6,224 nucleotides of DNA, taken from positions 1 to 6,224 of the forward strand of contig CAYRNC010000102.1 in the NCBI GenBank assembly GCA_964425645.1, given 5' to 3'. Of this stretch, positions 4,798 to 6,224 are shown piece after piece. Each line of letters opens with the position of its first letter. Within the stretch, counting starts at the first letter, position 1. Origin of the DNA: CAYRNC01 sp964425645. Lineage in GTDB: Bacteria; Bacillota; Clostridia; Peptostreptococcales; Anaerovoracaceae. The position numbers were made by a program, and so were the translations under genes. The notes beneath the pieces were generated by a model. It searched no databases. It saw only the letters and a program-made list of their open reading frames with translations, and was not told the origin of the DNA.

Positions 4798-5419
4798 ACT
4801 CTTTGACAATGCCTCCCAGTTTCTGGCCACGCTGCTGGCCGGAATCGGTGCGGGCCTTTTGTTTTACAAAAGCCGCAAGCAGGCATACTTTCTGCTTGCC
4901 TGTTTTTTCGGTACCTTTTCGCTGGCTACGCTCTACTGGACACTCCATGTTCTTTTGTTCCGCCATACGCCGCAGATTTTCTATGTGTCGGAGCTTGGAT
5001 GGATTGCAAGCTCTATGTTTTTGCTGACGCTGGAATATACCTTGTCCACACCCGATGAGAGAAGGTTTAAGCATCCCACCATGTGGCTGGTTCCTATTAT
5101 TTGCGTTCCGCAGCTGCTGTTATATCTAACGCATGGCGACATTCTTTTTAATCTGCTAATATGCGGCATGACCATGGCCGCTGCGTGGTATTCTGTCCGG
5201 GGGCTGCTCTATGCAAGGCGGCAGAGCGGAAAGCCACGGGATATGCAGTGTTTTCACATCGCCGTTTTGTGCATCTGCGCATTGGAGTTCTGCCTGTGGA
5301 CGGCATCCTGCTTCTGGGTTAGCGATACCCTCACAAACCCCTATTTCTGGTTTGACTTTATGCTGTCTGCCTCGCTTTTTTCTCTGTTGCCCGCCACGAG
5401 AAAGACGGTGTGGGCATGA
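4790..5419 (+). CDS. Seven-helix integral membrane protein, function unknown
   Basis: A 209-residue very hydrophobic protein with seven predicted membrane segments, at about 9-26, 32-57, 63-83, 96-113, 118-141, 154-176 and 184-201. Basic residues cluster after helices 1 (YKSRK), 3 (ERRFKH), 5 (YARRQSGKPR) and 7 (ATRK). The positive-inside rule therefore gives an outside N-terminus and inside C-terminus. Charged residues within helices are few; Glu82 of LTLEYTL and Glu166 of ALEFCLW stand out. I do not recognise the family. The shape recalls the seven-helix input modules of bacterial signalling proteins, but no output domain is attached. The ATG at 4790 is preceded by CGGAGG (6-nt spacing) and overlaps the upstream stop by 8 nt. 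A GTG at 4769 would add seven residues but has AGGAG only 2 nt away. Its place between a candidate anti-sigma factor and a PrsW-type protease suggests a sensor, or a regulator of the protease; this is inference. Confidence 0.8.
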   Translation: MVELFDNASQFLATLLAGIGAGLLFYKSRKQAYFLLACFFGTFSLATLYWTLHVLLFRHTPQIFYVSELGWIASSMFLLTLEYTLSTPDERRFKHPTMWLVPIICVPQLLLYLTHGDILFNLLICGMTMAAAWYSVRGLLYARRQSGKPRDMQCFHIAVLCICALEFCLWTASCFWVSDTLTNPYFWFDFMLSASLFSLLPATRKTVWA

Positions 5420-6054
5420 CCTATATCGAAAACATCTTTGTCTGCATCGCGGCGCCGCTTTTGGTGACGGCACTGTGCATGGGCAAAAAACAATACCGTG
5501 TCTTTTTCTTTTGCTTTGCGGGTATGGCGGCTTGTCTCTTGTCCGCTTATATCAACACCTTTTTTGCCCGACTGTATAGTGCGGATATAATCAACGCCGC
5601 AACGCAGATAGCCCCAGTGGTGGAGGAAATTATGAAGCTGCTGCCGCTGCTCTTTTATCTGTTGGTCTTTGAACCGAAGCCGGAGAAAATAGGCACCGCC
5701 GTACTGATTGTCGCCGCCAGCTTTGCCACCTTTGAAAACATCTGCTACCTCACCCAAAACGGCGCGGCCGAGCTGTCCTTCCTGCTAATCAGAGGCTTTG
5801 GCACGGGCGCCATGCACATTGTCTGCGGGGCGGTGATAGGTTTCGGGCTTGTGTATGTGTGGCCGCGCGGCTGGCTTCGAGTTGCGGGAACCTGCGGGCT
5901 TTTGTGCTCTACCATCACCTTCCATGCGATTTACAATTTGCTGATTGCCTACGGCGGCACAGCCCAGTATATTGCCTACACACTGCCCATCCTCACTATT
6001 TTTATCGGAATCGGCGCGATCAAGCTGATTCAAATCAAATCACAACACGGATAA
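5416..6054 (+). CDS. prsW: PrsW-family glutamic intramembrane protease
   Basis: A 212-residue polytopic membrane protein with the conserved residues of the PrsW family (M82-type, part of the wider CAAX-protease-like fold). They are EEIMK (Glu70, Glu71, Lys74), FATFEN (Phe103 to Glu107-Asn108), GAMHIVCG (His134) and FHAIYN (His170, Asn174), each inside or beside a predicted helix. PrsW of Bacillus subtilis makes the first (site-1) cut in the anti-sigma factor RsiW and so frees SigW during envelope stress; paired Glu and His residues of these motifs are the family's proposed active site. Here the gene shares an operon with an ECF sigma factor and a small membrane protein that could be its substrate. 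The ATG at 5416 overlaps the previous stop as ATGA, pointing to translational coupling; GAGAAAG at 5398-5404 is a weak ribosome site. A GTG at 5410 would add two residues. The protein is close to the usual family length, and a terminator follows. Confidence 0.88.
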   Translation: MTYIENIFVCIAAPLLVTALCMGKKQYRVFFFCFAGMAACLLSAYINTFFARLYSADIINAATQIAPVVEEIMKLLPLLFYLLVFEPKPEKIGTAVLIVAASFATFENICYLTQNGAAELSFLLIRGFGTGAMHIVCGAVIGFGLVYVWPRGWLRVAGTCGLLCSTITFHAIYNLLIAYGGTAQYIAYTLPILTIFIGIGAIKLIQIKSQHG

Positions 6055-6072
6055 CCAGATGATATTCCTTTT

Positions 6073-6102
6073 AAAGGGCTGCCAATCCGGCTGCCTTTTT
6101 TT
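6073..6102 (+). terminator. Rho-independent terminator after the sigma-PrsW operon
   Basis: Starting 18 nt after the PrsW stop, AAAGG...GCC AATCC GGC...CCTTT forms an imperfect hairpin (6073-6098) with one bulged G and one T-T mismatch, followed directly by a run of seven T (6096-6102). It ends the four-gene operon and separates it from the gene starting at 6220. Confidence 0.75.
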
Positions 6103-6205
6103 GTGCGGAAAAATATTTTAAAACTTTTTCGATTTTGGGTGCGTAGTTTTTGATTTTTTTGTACCTATATAGTTAGAAGGCTTTTTATAAGAGTTGTTTT
6201 GAGGA

Positions 6206-6224
6206 AAGGGGTGTTCTAAATGTA
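6206..6224 (+). other. Ribosome binding site and first codon of the next gene, cut by the right edge
   Basis: AAAGGGGTG (6205-6213) resembles a Shine-Dalgarno sequence. After it, 8 nt past the run of G, comes ATG at 6220-6222 followed by TA, where the window ends. The stretch 6103-6205 is AT-rich with T-runs and a possible -10 (TATATA at 6166-6171), but there is no convincing -35 at the right spacing. The product cannot be inferred from one codon. Confidence 0.35.

Noticed and set aside
5341..5757. Minus-strand open frame of 138 codons under the seven-helix and PrsW genes
   Set aside because: Its composition (Gln, Arg, Lys, His, Gly-rich) is that of the reverse complement of membrane-protein codons; the forward genes have clear motifs.
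6079..6095. Direct repeat GGCTGCC within the terminator region
   Set aside because: The two copies are largely explained as the near-symmetric arms of the terminator hairpin; no further copies were seen, so there is no sign of a repeat array.
1..6224. CRISPR array, tRNA or rRNA genes, riboswitch
   Set aside because: No regularly spaced repeats, tRNA cloverleaf arms, rRNA-conserved blocks or recognisable riboswitch cores were seen on either strand; the only RNA gene is the tmRNA end.

Overview
The window looks like a chromosomal segment of a low-to-medium GC, endospore-former-type Firmicute (Clostridia in the broad sense). The basis is the smpB-ssrA pair, tandem Gram-positive-type signal peptidases, Shine-Dalgarno sites of the AGGAGG type, sigma-A-like promoters and relics of IS families common in clostridia. 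No species can be named from the sequence.

The left half (1-3226) is one minus-strand housekeeping operon, read from right to left. It begins at a strong sigma-A promoter (TTGCCA-N17-TATAAT) whose expected transcription start falls on the ATG of an RluA-family pseudouridine synthase, so that mRNA may be leaderless. Three tandem type I signal peptidase genes follow. The first has lost both catalytic residues (Ser to Ala, Lys to Arg) but is otherwise intact; the next two have the full Ser/Lys dyad. Then comes smpB and, from its own promoter, the 5' end of the tmRNA gene ssrA, which runs off the left edge. The junctions are tight (38-nt overlap, 9 nt, 14 nt, ATGA overlap), so the genes are probably co-transcribed and partly translationally coupled.

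The middle (about 3227-3834) is an insertion-sequence graveyard. It holds a decayed piece of an IS4-like transposase with an in-frame TGA, fused to a piece of an IS110-family transposase, both on the minus strand. Direct repeats lie between this relic and the rlu promoter.

The right half (3835-6102) is a plus-strand operon of visibly higher GC and different codon use. It encodes an ECF-type sigma factor, a small two-helix membrane protein in the position of an anti-sigma factor, a seven-helix membrane protein of unknown function, and a PrsW-family glutamic intramembrane protease with all its conserved residues. Overlapping starts and stops link all four genes, and a Rho-independent terminator closes the operon. 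Together they look like a self-contained envelope-signalling module: sigma factor, membrane anchor or inhibitor, possible sensor, and site-1 protease. This is the most interesting system here. In Bacillus subtilis the comparable parts (SigW, RsiW, PrsW) are split between loci. The final bases hold the ribosome binding site and first codon of another plus-strand gene.
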